DNA of 64,000 nt from Aeromonas sp. RU39B (GTDB lineage Bacteria; Pseudomonadota; Gammaproteobacteria; Enterobacterales; Aeromonadaceae). Every line of letters starts with the position of its first letter. The stretch's first letter is position 1. Positions 50,640-59,200 of this stretch are shown here, one piece after another. Under the pieces are notes generated by a model, which had not been told where the DNA came from, did not search any database, and was given only the letters and a program-made list of their open reading frames with translations. Position numbers and translations under genes: made by a program. The stretch covers positions 434,001 through 498,000 of the forward strand of contig NZ_FTMJ01000001.1 in assembly GCF_900156095.1 (NCBI RefSeq), read 5' to 3'.

Positions 50640-51272
50640 TCAGGCTCCCTGCAGCACGGCGTAAGCGGCCGCATCATCGGCGCCGGCAGCATTGGCTTCG
50701 TCGGTGTCCAGGTGCAGCTCAAGCACCATGTCCGGCGAGACCCGCACGGCCACATCGTCAAACACGGTTTTGCGTGACTGGCTGTGGATCGCCACCTGTA
50801 CGCTATCCCCGTGCTTGACGCCGTAGATCAGCGCATCAAGCGGTGACATGTGCACATGGCGCAGGGCCACGATCACGCCGTGATCCAGCATCAGCTCGCC
50901 GTAAGAGCTGATCAGTTTGATGCCGGGCGTGCCGGTCAATTTGCCAGACAGGCGCAGGGGCGCATTGATGCCCAAGGTGCGGGCATCGGTGCGCGAGAGT
51001 TCGATCTGGCTCTCCCCACGCAGGGGGCCAAGAATGCGCACTTTTTTGATCATCCCCTTCGGGCCGACCAGGGTAACGGTTTGCTCACTGGCAAACTGGC
51101 CCGGTTGGCGCAGGGGTTTTTGCATGGTCAACGGCTGATTGGGAAACAGGACCCGATAGTCCTTCTCGCTTAAATGCACGTGCCGGTTCGAGATACCAAA
51201 CGGCACAGGCCGTTGGCGCATCTCGGCAAGGACGTGGGTGACAGCCTGCTTGACCTGCTCCAGCTCTAACAT
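50640..51272 (-). CDS. pduL: Phosphate propanoyltransferase
   Basis: Converts propionyl-CoA to propionyl phosphate and recycles CoA; 210 residues, same as Salmonella. An N-terminal encapsulation helix (LELEQVKQAVTHVLAEM) precedes the twin-barrel domain with Zn/phosphate-site motifs ISNRHVHLSEKDY and RHVHMSPLDAL. I chose ATG 51272 (AAGAGG upstream) rather than a start nine codons earlier inside pduK. Confidence 0.95.
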   Translation of the reverse strand: MLELEQVKQAVTHVLAEMRQRPVPFGISNRHVHLSEKDYRVLFPNQPLTMQKPLRQPGQFASEQTVTLVGPKGMIKKVRILGPLRGESQIELSRTDARTLGINAPLRLSGKLTGTPGIKLISSYGELMLDHGVIVALRHVHMSPLDALIYGVKHGDSVQVAIHSQSRKTVFDDVAVRVSPDMVLELHLDTDEANAAGADDAAAYAVLQGA

Positions 51273-51277
51273 GATCT

Positions 51278-52027
51278 TCAACCTCTTGCGTGAAGGCACT
51301 TACGACGAGGTTCTCCCTTCTGCCGGGGGCAGAGCGGGTCGTTGCACAGATTGCAGCTGGCCTTGGCGGGCGCCATCACTGCCGGCTGCGCTGCGTCTTG
51401 CAACGTCGGTTCGGCGTCGAGTTCGGCCGGTTGTTCGGCAACACTCTGCGTCATCTCGCTCGGCGCGATATCAGCGTGCGCGTCGCGCTGCAGCTCCCAG
51501 CTGCTGATCTGCTCAGGCTCACGCTCTGGCGCACAGGCGAGTGATACGTTCGGCGTCGGGAGCGGCTCGGGCTCATCGTCCACGGCCGGTGTCACCACCA
51601 GCTCAAAGAAGGTGGGCGCGGGAGATTCAAGCGCCGGGGAGAGCGGTTCGGAGTCGCTCACCTCGGTGCTGGTTGCGTCAATAGCGTGTAATTCGGCACT
51701 CGGTGCGTCGTCAGGCGCAGCCTCTTTGGCCGTTGCCTCGGTACTGGCCGGGACCGTCATCGCCATCACATGCTCATCGGCACGTGCCAGCACGGTCTGC
51801 GAAACCAGTCCGTCATGAACCTGTGCCAGAGCGGCGCCAGTAGAGAGTGCCGATTTGACGGCAGCCACGTCGCCGACCACCTTGATGGTCATCCAGCCGC
51901 CGCCGTTGGTCTTCTCCACGCCCGCCAGCCGGATTGCGGCTGACTTGGCCATGGCATCGGCCACCTCGACGGCCAGAGCCAGGCCGCGAACTTCGATTAA
52001 TCCCAGTGACTGTTTCACGTTCAGCAC
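51278..52027 (-). CDS. pduK: BMC shell protein with long acidic linker and C-terminal Cys motif
   Basis: PduK-type protein of 249 residues, much longer than Salmonella PduK (about 160). Residues 1-87 form one BMC domain starting NVKQSLGLIEVRGLALAVEV. Residues about 88-223 are an Ala/Glu/Asp/Pro/Thr-rich, probably disordered segment. The C-terminus has Cys225, 228, 233 and 244 in CNLCNDPLCPRQKGEPRRKC, a probable metal or Fe-S site also seen in PduK. Minor shell protein. Confidence 0.92.
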   Translation of the reverse strand: MLNVKQSLGLIEVRGLALAVEVADAMAKSAAIRLAGVEKTNGGGWMTIKVVGDVAAVKSALSTGAALAQVHDGLVSQTVLARADEHVMAMTVPASTEATAKEAAPDDAPSAELHAIDATSTEVSDSEPLSPALESPAPTFFELVVTPAVDDEPEPLPTPNVSLACAPEREPEQISSWELQRDAHADIAPSEMTQSVAEQPAELDAEPTLQDAAQPAVMAPAKASCNLCNDPLCPRQKGEPRRKCLHARG

Positions 52028-52048
52028 CTCCTCCTGGCGGACACTCGA

Positions 52049-52324
52049 TTACAGGCTTTTCGGCAGGATGTTCTCCACGTCGCTGTGCGGACGCGGGATC
52101 ACGTGGCAAGACTGCACCTGACCGACGGCTTTGGCAGCCACGGCGCCCGCCTCAACGGCAGCTTTCACGGCGCCCACATCACCCCGCACCATCACGGTGA
52201 CAAGGCCGGAGCCAATCTTCTCGTAGCCTACCAACTGCACGTTGGCGGACTTGACCATGGCATCTGCCGCCTCAATGGCGCCGACCAGCCCTTTGGTCTC
52301 AACCAGTCCCAATGCATTGTTCAT
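52049..52324 (-). CDS. pduJ: Major BMC shell hexamer
   Basis: 91-residue BMC hexamer, same length as Salmonella PduJ and paralogous to PduA. Contains [20 protein letters not shown] and pore loop [11 protein letters not shown] with the pore Ser. Lys25 and Arg78-region VIPRPHSD match hexamer-edge contacts. Among the most abundant facet proteins. Confidence 0.96.
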   Translation of the reverse strand: MNNALGLVETKGLVGAIEAADAMVKSANVQLVGYEKIGSGLVTVMVRGDVGAVKAAVEAGAVAAKAVGQVQSCHVIPRPHSDVENILPKSL

Positions 52325-52361
52325 TTGCGAACTCTCCAGCTGTTTGTGTTAACACGTTGAA

Positions 52362-52712
52362 TTACATGGGTTTAAATGGCAGTCCCTTGACCAGTCTGGC
52401 CGCGTTGCTGCCCAGTGCCCGCAATACGTCGGGCGCTGCATGCGAGTCAGAGAAGCGATAAAGCGGGCTCTCCGGTCGCAGGTTCTTGTAGTGCACCACC
52501 AGCGCATCACGCTGGCAGGCAATGCCGACCAGCAGGGGCGAGAGCTGGGCGGCCTCATAGGCCGCTTCTTCCAGCCCGGCACTGCTGTGCTCGGCGGTGA
52601 GATAGGGAATCCCCTCTTCCTCAATGCCATAGAGCACCTCCTGCCAGTGGCTGGCGGGGCAGCCGGCGAGCAGGTGCACCAGGATCACCGGGCGCTCTTC
52701 GTAGCTGCTCAT
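52362..52712 (-). CDS. pduH: Diol dehydratase reactivase, small subunit
   Basis: 116 residues, as in Salmonella. With PduG it swaps damaged cobalamin out of the dehydratase. Pattern WQEVLYGIEEEGIPYLTAEH then LSPLLVGIACQRDALVVHYK resembles the beta subunit of diol dehydratase. Overlaps pduG by four bases. Confidence 0.94.
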   Translation of the reverse strand: MSSYEERPVILVHLLAGCPASHWQEVLYGIEEEGIPYLTAEHSSAGLEEAAYEAAQLSPLLVGIACQRDALVVHYKNLRPESPLYRFSDSHAAPDVLRALGSNAARLVKGLPFKPM

Positions 52713-54535
52713 GACTGATGCTCCTGCAGGTAGGAGAGGATGAGACCGGTGGCCACCGCATTACGCGGGCCTTCGACGCCGCGGATGTTGCCGCGACCGG
52801 CCACCAGGTTGTAATGGGAGAGGGCATCGGTCACCAGTTGCGGCACCTCGAAATCGAGCGCCGAGCCGCCGACCAGCACCACGAACGGAATGTCGCGGAT
52901 GTTGCCCGTGGGGCTCACTGACTGCAGGGCGCGCAGGGCGTTGGTGACAAACACCCGCTCCTTGGCCGAGCGGCGGATATTGCGCACCTTCTCAAGCAGC
53001 AATTCGCCGGGCAGCGGAATGAAGTGCCCCTCCTTGACCACCACCACCCGGGCAAACACGGCCGGCGGTAGCGGGGTGTCGAAGAACTGCACCGTGCCGT
53101 CTTCGTGACGCAGGTGGAACAGGCTCTCGACCTTGGCAAGCGGATACTTCTTGATGTCTTCGGCCAGATAACGATCGTCAAGGCCGAGCTCGGAGGCGAT
53201 GATCATGGTCACCATGTCGCCGGCTCCGGCGAGGTGAGTGGCGACAATCTCGCCCTGGGTGTTGATGATGGAGGCATCGGTTGAGCCAGCCCCCAGATCC
53301 AGAATCGCCATCGGCTTGCTGGTGCCGGGGGTGGTCAAGGCACCGAGGATGGCCGCTTCTGCTTCGGCGCCGCCAATCTGCACCTGAATGTGCAGGGTGT
53401 GGTGGATCTCTTCGGCGATGCGCGCCATCTGCAGGTGATCGGATTTGACCATGGAGGCGATGCCGACCGCCTGCTCTAAGGAAAACTCACCAGCCAGTCC
53501 GCCCTGCACATTGACCGGAACGAAGGTGTCCACGGCCAGCAGGTCCTGGATAAAAATGTCAGAGGCGGGTTTGTTGGTCAGCTCGGCCATGGTCTGGCGC
53601 ACGTTCTCCAGCATGCCACCTATGTTGCTGCCGGACTCGCCGGTCACGTTATCGAGCTGGCGGCAGCTGCGCACCGCTTGCATGATCCGTTCGCTGCCGT
53701 CGGCCACATCGACACTGGTGGTGCGGCCGTTGGCAAACAGCATCAGGTGCCCGGCCGGAATGGTGCGGGCTTTGACATCCCCTTGCGGGGTTTTGACCAC
53801 CACGGCCGAGCGGGTACCAATCAGGGCGCGGGCGACCGGCACGATATTGCGGGTCTCTTCGGCGCTTAAATTGAACACGGTGGCGATGCCGTAGGGGTTG
53901 GAGAGCTGGCTGATGACCTGACCGGGGGAGGCGACCTCCACCGCGGCCGGCATGCCCATCGGAATGCGGTCGATGTAGCTCACTTCATCGACAATCGGAA
54001 TGGGACGCTCGAGCCGGTTATTGACTAGCACCCCGTCGTCCCGCTGTAAAATGGCCGCTTCGATGCGGTATCCCGCCTTGCTGGCGGCGTTGATCATGCC
54101 GGCAATGTCGGCAAAATCGAGGGTGGCCGGTGCCACCACAATGTAAGGCTCGCCGGGCGAGCGGGTCAGCAGCTCGTCGAAGGTGATGGTGAGGCCAACC
54201 CCGAGCCCGAGTCCACCCGGGGTCTTGGGGTTGTGGCCAATCATGGTCGACTCGGTGATGATGGTTTCGGTGATGGTCTCCATCGCCACGTCACCAATTA
54301 CCGGCGTTGCCTCGTTGATCCGAATCATGCTCAGATCGGTCAAGGCAATACCGGCTTTATCGACCAGCAGGTTGAGGGCTTTGTAGATGCCAAACAGGTT
54401 ACGCTTGGTCCCCTTGATGCCGGTGGTCTCGGTCAACGCGCTGGCGACAAAGCGAAAATTGCCCTGTGCATCCCTGGCGCCGAGCGCCACTTCGGTTGAC
54501 GAGTTTCCGATATCCACACCCACAATGTATTCCAT
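52709..54535 (-). CDS. pduG: Diol dehydratase reactivase, large subunit
   Basis: ATPase of 608 residues (610 in Salmonella), Hsp70-like fold. N-terminal EYIVGVDIGNSSTEVALGAR and internal AILDLGAGSTDASIINTQGE are the nucleotide-binding motifs. ATG 54535 with GGAG upstream is preferred to the adjacent GTG. Follows pduE after about 45 bases. Confidence 0.95.
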   Translation of the reverse strand: MEYIVGVDIGNSSTEVALGARDAQGNFRFVASALTETTGIKGTKRNLFGIYKALNLLVDKAGIALTDLSMIRINEATPVIGDVAMETITETIITESTMIGHNPKTPGGLGLGVGLTITFDELLTRSPGEPYIVVAPATLDFADIAGMINAASKAGYRIEAAILQRDDGVLVNNRLERPIPIVDEVSYIDRIPMGMPAAVEVASPGQVISQLSNPYGIATVFNLSAEETRNIVPVARALIGTRSAVVVKTPQGDVKARTIPAGHLMLFANGRTTSVDVADGSERIMQAVRSCRQLDNVTGESGSNIGGMLENVRQTMAELTNKPASDIFIQDLLAVDTFVPVNVQGGLAGEFSLEQAVGIASMVKSDHLQMARIAEEIHHTLHIQVQIGGAEAEAAILGALTTPGTSKPMAILDLGAGSTDASIINTQGEIVATHLAGAGDMVTMIIASELGLDDRYLAEDIKKYPLAKVESLFHLRHEDGTVQFFDTPLPPAVFARVVVVKEGHFIPLPGELLLEKVRNIRRSAKERVFVTNALRALQSVSPTGNIRDIPFVVLVGGSALDFEVPQLVTDALSHYNLVAGRGNIRGVEGPRNAVATGLILSYLQEHQS

Positions 54536-54580
54536 CACCTGCTCCCACCTTGTTGTGAACTGCTGACCTGACGTCGGCTA

Positions 54581-55099
54581 TCAGTCATCACCCTTGAGTT
54601 TCTTACGGGTCTGGTAGAGTCCGGCCGCCTGGCGCACAAACGCGGCGCAGATCTTGGCCTGGTACTTCTGCTCCAGCTCGTCAGCGATCGCTGTCAGCTC
54701 CTCTTTCGAGGAACGATAGGGGCGCAGGGCGTTGTAGATTTCGAGCACCCGTTCGTCCGGCACCGCAGTTAGCTCGGCGGCACGCTCGAAGTTCATGGCC
54801 AGGCGATCCCGGCCGGCACTGCGGGCAATGTCAGCCTGGATACGCAGGATCTCGGGCGTGATCCGCATATCCTGGGCGGTGATCTTGCCGCTCAGTACGC
54901 TCTCCAGCGTGATGTCGTCGAGGGTCTTGTTGGTTGCGGTTTTGACCCAGTCCGGATGCTTGTTGGCCAGCGGATAGTCGGCCACCGTGGCTGCCTGTTT
55001 ACTGGCAGAGGGCGCCGAGATCACGCTGGAGGCACCTTGCAAGCTGTTCATCTTGCTCAGTACATCGCGGACCATGGATTCAATGGCTTCTGCATTCAT
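54581..55099 (-). CDS. pduE: Propanediol dehydratase small subunit
   Basis: 172 residues (173 in Salmonella). N-terminal helix NAEAIESMVRDVLSKMNSLQ is probably an encapsulation-type segment, followed by linker and a core starting YPLANKHPDWVKTATNKTLD. AAGGA lies seven bases before ATG 55099, so I prefer it to the ATG two codons upstream. Part of the B12-dependent PduCDE dehydratase. Confidence 0.95.
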   Translation of the reverse strand: MNAEAIESMVRDVLSKMNSLQGASSVISAPSASKQAATVADYPLANKHPDWVKTATNKTLDDITLESVLSGKITAQDMRITPEILRIQADIARSAGRDRLAMNFERAAELTAVPDERVLEIYNALRPYRSSKEELTAIADELEQKYQAKICAAFVRQAAGLYQTRKKLKGDD

Positions 55100-55114
55100 C
55101 GTCATATCCTTCCG

Positions 55115-55774
55115 TTAAAGCGCCACCTTGAGTTCCTGAGCAGGTTTGCCGGTGACCACATGCTTGGTTTCCTTGATGTGGAGCACGGCAGACTTGGCCT
55201 GGTATTTCGGACGAGCCATCTGGTCGTTCAGAGTCGGCACCGGTTGCGGCGACTCACCCTTGGCGTACTTGGCGGCGTTCTTGCCGATCTGGCGATAGGT
55301 CTCCAGCGTGATGAGCGGTGCCTGCGGGAACAGCTCAAGGTTGGAGAGCGGCGGCAGACCACGCTGGTGAATGACCGTGGTGCCCTTGGACTGGATGCCG
55401 ATGGCAATGCCGGAGCCACTCAGACGGTCCCCTTCCACGGCCACGAAGGCCACGTCGGAGGATTTGAAGCAGCGCACGACCCGAGCTTTAAGGCCCTCTT
55501 CTTCGATGCCGGCAATCACTTCGCGCAAGATCTGCTTGTGCGACACCCCGACGATGTTGGCCGTCTGGGAGAGACCGAAGGCCGGACCGACGGCGATCAC
55601 CACTTCATCGCGGCTGGAGCCCGGACGGGCTTCGCCCATCTCGGTCAGAAAACCATCGGCTGTGGCCGCACTGGCCGGCGCAGCATGGAAAGAGACCGGT
55701 TTGTCCTGTCCCTGCATGCCTTGCAGCACTTCTTCGATGATCTGACGCAACAGTTTTTCATTGATATCAACCAT
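55115..55774 (-). CDS. pduD: Propanediol dehydratase medium subunit
   Basis: 219 residues (224 in Salmonella). The N-terminal helix [20 protein letters not shown] matches the signal that targets the dehydratase into the microcompartment. Core begins near [20 protein letters not shown] and includes [20 protein letters not shown]. Lies 12 bases after pduC. Confidence 0.96.
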   Translation of the reverse strand: MVDINEKLLRQIIEEVLQGMQGQDKPVSFHAAPASAATADGFLTEMGEARPGSSRDEVVIAVGPAFGLSQTANIVGVSHKQILREVIAGIEEEGLKARVVRCFKSSDVAFVAVEGDRLSGSGIAIGIQSKGTTVIHQRGLPPLSNLELFPQAPLITLETYRQIGKNAAKYAKGESPQPVPTLNDQMARPKYQAKSAVLHIKETKHVVTGKPAQELKVAL

Positions 55775-55786
55775 GACACGTCTTCC

Positions 55787-57451
55787 TTATCCCAACTCGT
55801 TAGGGTCAAGCGCGTTCGGGATGTTCTTGATCTCTTCCCAGCGCTCACCTTCCAGGCGATAACCCGTACCCGGGCCGGCATAGTCGTTGACATCATTGAC
55901 GGCAGAGAGCACTTGGTTGTTGCCGACGATGATGGCGGAGGTATGCAGGTAGTCGCCGGAGATCTTGGCCTTCTGGATGTTGAGCATGTCCTGGGCTACA
56001 TCGGCAAAACCGCCTTGTGCCAGTGCCTTGACCACTTCCAGACCGTTGCGGTTGTGCTCGATGATCTCTTGCGCTGCCTTCAGGTCTTCGACGATGTTGC
56101 GCTCGGGCATATCTTTCGAGCCGTGGGCGTAAGTTGCGGCGGTGACTTCCTCATCGGTGATGGGGGGCAGACCCATGCCGGCAAACACGGCTTGCAGGGC
56201 GCGCGCGGCCTTGTTGCGCACGGCGACCACATCCTCTTCACGCACCGGACGCAGACCACCGTCGACTTTCAGGTCACGCTGGATGACGTTGTAGTCGTCG
56301 AAGTCTTCGGCATCCTCGTTGGAGCCGGCGAACATGTTGTCGTAGTTCGGGGTGGCGGAGTAACCGGAGGAGATAAAGTCGGTACCCGGCAGGAACTGCA
56401 TCAGCATGCGGGCGGTACGGCGCATGTCGGAGTGGGTGAAGGTCTGGTCGTTACTCGAGGCGCATTCGAGGTCAATCGAAGCGCAGATGAGGTTTTCGGC
56501 CAGCACGGCGCGAATGCCTGACGGCACGGCCGAGGGCACACCGATACAGCTCACCGAACCGTTTTGCAGACCCTGCACACCGGCTGCCTTGGTGATGTAG
56601 ATGCAGCGTGCTTCCAGATAGAGCATCGACTTGCCTTCGGCATAGCCCATCTGCACTTCCGAGCCGGAGCCCGAGGTAAAGCGCATCTTCAGGCCGCGCG
56701 AGGCGTAGGACGAGGCCAAAAATGCCTTCGACCAGGGGGTGTCATCACCGTCGGTGAACACCGGCTCGGTGCCGTATACCGAGATGGTTTCGGCGTAGCA
56801 GGTGTGGCCGAGCATACCGAGTTTGAGCTCGGTGGCCTCTTCCAGGGAGCACTGGGTCAGCACGCCCGGACGACCGACTTGCGAGCCAACCAACAGGGCC
56901 ATGGCGTTGAACGGGGCATAACGGGCCACCGCGACGGTGGTCTCTTGCTCGTCAAAGCCGCGGAAGGCGCCTTCGGCCGCATCGGCAGCGATTTGCACCG
57001 GGTTATCACGCACGTTGGTGACGTGAGCTTGCTGTGACGGGGTGCGGCGGGCACGCATCTTCTGCATGGCCATCATCATCTCGACCACGTTCATGTGCGA
57101 CATGACTTCGACGATCTTGGCCGGGGTCATGGCGGTGGTGAGCGGGATGATCTCCTTGCGCGACACGTTGGGGTCGCACAGCATGTTGGCCAGCTTTTTC
57201 GAGTCCATGGCGATGACCTCTTCGGCCCGCGCCAGGCTGATCCCGTAGTTGGCAATGAAGTGGTCAATCAGGTCAAACTGGGCCTTAGGCTTGCCGTCGA
57301 GCTCGACAACTTCCCCATTGACGATCTTGATGGAGGGTTTCGGATCGTTGGGGCTGTCCATGGCAATGAAGCCTTCTTCGATCCACTCTTTGACAAAACC
57401 GTCCTGGTTAACCGGACGTTTTGCCAACGCTTCAAATCTCTTCGATCTCAT
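55787..57451 (-). CDS. pduC: Propanediol dehydratase large subunit
   Basis: Catalytic subunit of 554 residues, identical in length to Salmonella PduC. Adenosylcobalamin-dependent conversion of 1,2-propanediol to propionaldehyde (glycerol can be a suicide substrate). N-terminal MRSKRFEALAKRPVNQDGFV, GHTCYAETISVYGTEPVFTD and LEARCIYITKAAGVQGLQNG are highly conserved in diol dehydratases. TIM-barrel fold expected. Large unbroken antisense frames here are composition artefacts. Confidence 0.97.
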   Translation of the reverse strand: MRSKRFEALAKRPVNQDGFVKEWIEEGFIAMDSPNDPKPSIKIVNGEVVELDGKPKAQFDLIDHFIANYGISLARAEEVIAMDSKKLANMLCDPNVSRKEIIPLTTAMTPAKIVEVMSHMNVVEMMMAMQKMRARRTPSQQAHVTNVRDNPVQIAADAAEGAFRGFDEQETTVAVARYAPFNAMALLVGSQVGRPGVLTQCSLEEATELKLGMLGHTCYAETISVYGTEPVFTDGDDTPWSKAFLASSYASRGLKMRFTSGSGSEVQMGYAEGKSMLYLEARCIYITKAAGVQGLQNGSVSCIGVPSAVPSGIRAVLAENLICASIDLECASSNDQTFTHSDMRRTARMLMQFLPGTDFISSGYSATPNYDNMFAGSNEDAEDFDDYNVIQRDLKVDGGLRPVREEDVVAVRNKAARALQAVFAGMGLPPITDEEVTAATYAHGSKDMPERNIVEDLKAAQEIIEHNRNGLEVVKALAQGGFADVAQDMLNIQKAKISGDYLHTSAIIVGNNQVLSAVNDVNDYAGPGTGYRLEGERWEEIKNIPNALDPNELG

Positions 57452-57472
57452 GGAAAAACCTCACATGCGTGC

Positions 57473-58294
57473 TCAGATGTAGGAGGGGCGGGTGTTGGTC
57501 GGTTCATCCCCCAGAGCGCCGAGCAGGGTTTTGCCGATCTCGCGAGCACTGATCACGGCCTGACGCACTGCACCCGAGTCGCCAGAGATGATCAGAATGA
57601 CTTCGTTACTGAAGCTGGTGCCGTGAGCCGGGCTGCTGTAGGCCACCACGTCCACGTTGGCAGATTTGACGGCGGTATCGGCCATCAGCACACCGATGGA
57701 GGCGGGAGCGCCGACGATGACGCCGCAGGATTTGCCGAGCGGAGAGCCGAAGGCTTTTTCCAGGGCATAGCTGGCCCGCGCTGTGTATTGCAGCTCGATG
57801 TGGCCGGCGTCGTTGGCGTAGACATCACCAAAGGTGCGATCCAGCTCTTTGAGCGCCACTTCGACGGCGCGTTTGACGTCGGAGACATCTTCACCACCAA
57901 ACACGATGAGGGAGCCGTGACCGGCGCCACCCTTGGTGTCACGCGGCAGCTCGATGGAGACCACTTCCGTGTTGGTACCCTTGACGGCTTCGTCGGCGGC
58001 CATGATGTGCGGGCCGGCCCCGGTGCGAGCACCGAGAATGCCGATGGAGCGATAGCGTTTTTCCAGTTTCATCGCGTCAAGCAACTGTTGATCGACGTTA
58101 GCAATCACCAGACCAATGGTGTCGCCTATCGCAGTACCAACGAACTCGGTGACGCTGCAGGTTTTCTCAGCCATGTTTGTGCCTCGTGCTGTCTCTTGCA
58201 AAGCAGTAACTTGTGGGGATCCGGCCGCAGTTTTTTCGCTCACTTTCGCCATCACCTGGGCCATGATGTGTTCGACCAGGTTGTCGCTACTCAT
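57473..58294 (-). CDS. pduB: Tandem-BMC trimeric shell protein PduB (with internal PduB' start)
   Basis: 273 residues with two BMC domains (about 55-150 and 160-260). The N-terminal 40 residues ([20 protein letters not shown]...) form an amphipathic extension that in Salmonella links shell to enzyme core. An internal ATG at 58174 with GAGG about nine bases upstream (start of [12 protein letters not shown]) would give PduB', as in Salmonella. Overlaps pduA stop by four bases. Confidence 0.95.
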   Translation of the reverse strand: MSSDNLVEHIMAQVMAKVSEKTAAGSPQVTALQETARGTNMAEKTCSVTEFVGTAIGDTIGLVIANVDQQLLDAMKLEKRYRSIGILGARTGAGPHIMAADEAVKGTNTEVVSIELPRDTKGGAGHGSLIVFGGEDVSDVKRAVEVALKELDRTFGDVYANDAGHIELQYTARASYALEKAFGSPLGKSCGVIVGAPASIGVLMADTAVKSANVDVVAYSSPAHGTSFSNEVILIISGDSGAVRQAVISAREIGKTLLGALGDEPTNTRPSYI

Positions 58295-58575
58295 TGGTTA
58301 AGTCCCTTTGGCAGAATTTTTTCGACATCGGTGTGTGGACGCGGGATCACATGGGTCGCAACCACTTCACCCACATTGGCAGCGGCCTGTGCGCCGGCAT
58401 CAGCAGCAGCCTTGACGGCAGCCACATCACCGCGAACGATGACGGTGACCAGACCAGAGCCGATCTTTTCGTAACCGACCAGTACCACGTTGGCGGATTT
58501 CACCATGGTGTCGGCCGCTTCGATGGCGGCGGTCAGTCCGCGGGTCTCCACCATTCCTAACGCTTCTTGTTGCAT
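58291..58575 (-). CDS. pduA: Major BMC shell hexamer PduA
   Basis: 94-residue shell protein, first gene of the pdu operon. BMC pattern [20 protein letters not shown] with hexamer-edge Lys26, pore loop KIGSGL (residues 37-42, pore Ser40) and Arg79 in VIPRPHTD. The pore passes 1,2-propanediol in Salmonella. Its start codon lies about 40 bases after the proposed -10. Confidence 0.97.
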   Translation of the reverse strand: MQQEALGMVETRGLTAAIEAADTMVKSANVVLVGYEKIGSGLVTVIVRGDVAAVKAAADAGAQAAANVGEVVATHVIPRPHTDVEKILPKGLNQ

Positions 58576-58613
58576 GTGAACCTCGACTAGAGCTTGTAGA
58601 AATTGGCAGGCTG

Positions 58614-58677
58614 ACTATACGAAGACGATTTGCAAAAGAATGGCTGTCCTGCGCAGTTGCACCGGGAATAATTGGGA
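58614..58677 (-). promoter_or_regulatory. Proposed PocR-activated promoter of the pdu operon
   Basis: Read on the minus strand: box 1 CCAATTATTC starting at 58675, box 2 AGCCATTCTTTTG (58645-58633) whose CC starts 32 bp later at 58643, then exactly 13 bp and the -10 TATAGT (58619-58614). Box 2 matches the cob promoter box at 12 of 13 bases with identical spacing to the same -10. PocR binding inferred. Confidence 0.65.
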
Positions 58678-59033
58678 ATGGCGTATGAAAAAATTGGCGT
58701 GAAGATGAGCGAAAGCGGGATTTGCCTAGGGATGGGCGCGATAACGGCGATAGCAAATTCAGGACAGGGGGCGTGCGCAAAAATTAAAAATAGAGAGTGA
58801 CAGGGATTTTTTTATGTGGTATTTGCGTGAAGTTTGTCCTCGCGTTTTAGTTGACTCTCCCCGCTGACGTTTTCTGTTTGCGTCCCCACTTTTCAGAAAA
58901 TGCGAAGTAATTAACACAATTGGTAATTGGCCAGCGCAAGAAAGTAGTATTTCAGCAATTTATCTAACCGCTTGTTACTGGTAATGAAAACAGCGGCGCC
59001 TGTCGTCTTATGGCTAATTTTTAGCATGACAGT

Positions 59034-59096
59034 GCGATTTTTTGCCTCTGCTGAATGTCAGCTAGACAAAAAAATTCATCGCCGCATCGATATAGT
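59034..59096 (+). promoter_or_regulatory. Proposed PocR-dependent promoter of pduF (variant)
   Basis: Box 1 CGATTTTTTG starts at 59035; exactly 32 bp later an A-tract CAAAAAAAAT starts at 59067 where box 2 should be; the -10 TATAGT is at 59091-59096, with the same box-to--10 spacing as in cob and pdu. Box 2 has inverted base composition, so this is a weaker case. Confidence 0.5.
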
Positions 59097-59200
59097 GTGC
59101 CTGCAACGCTTTGAAGGGACGACAGGGCACGCAGTTCATGTGTAGTCAAAGCCTGCCGGCGCCTGTGTTCTCGGGAACTGCCATAGAAAAGGACTCAAAA

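Larger units (their letters stand above)
58576..59200. promoter_or_regulatory. pduA/pduF divergent intergenic region
   Basis: 625 bp, A/T-rich relative to the flanks, holding both promoters. Beyond the two proposed activator-dependent promoters at its ends I see similar TGACAG...GATTTTTT strings at 58798-58813 and 59027-59043, but no good CRP site and no gene. Confidence 0.5.

Noticed and set aside
54956..58474. Very long open frames (over 450 codons) antisense to pduB, pduC and pduD
   Set aside because: They mirror strongly conserved dehydratase and shell genes, have compositionally biased His/Gly/Asp-rich translations and no family features. GC-rich codon bias leaves the opposite strand open.
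48765..58575. Repeated BMC-coding segments considered as a DNA repeat array or recent duplications
   Set aside because: pduA and pduJ are closely similar paralogues, but the other BMC genes have diverged; this is normal for microcompartment operons and not a CRISPR or tandem array.
58576..59200. Possible CRP site (CGTGAAGTTTGTCCTC) in the pduA-pduF gap
   Set aside because: The right half matches poorly; not supportable as a CRP site from sequence alone.
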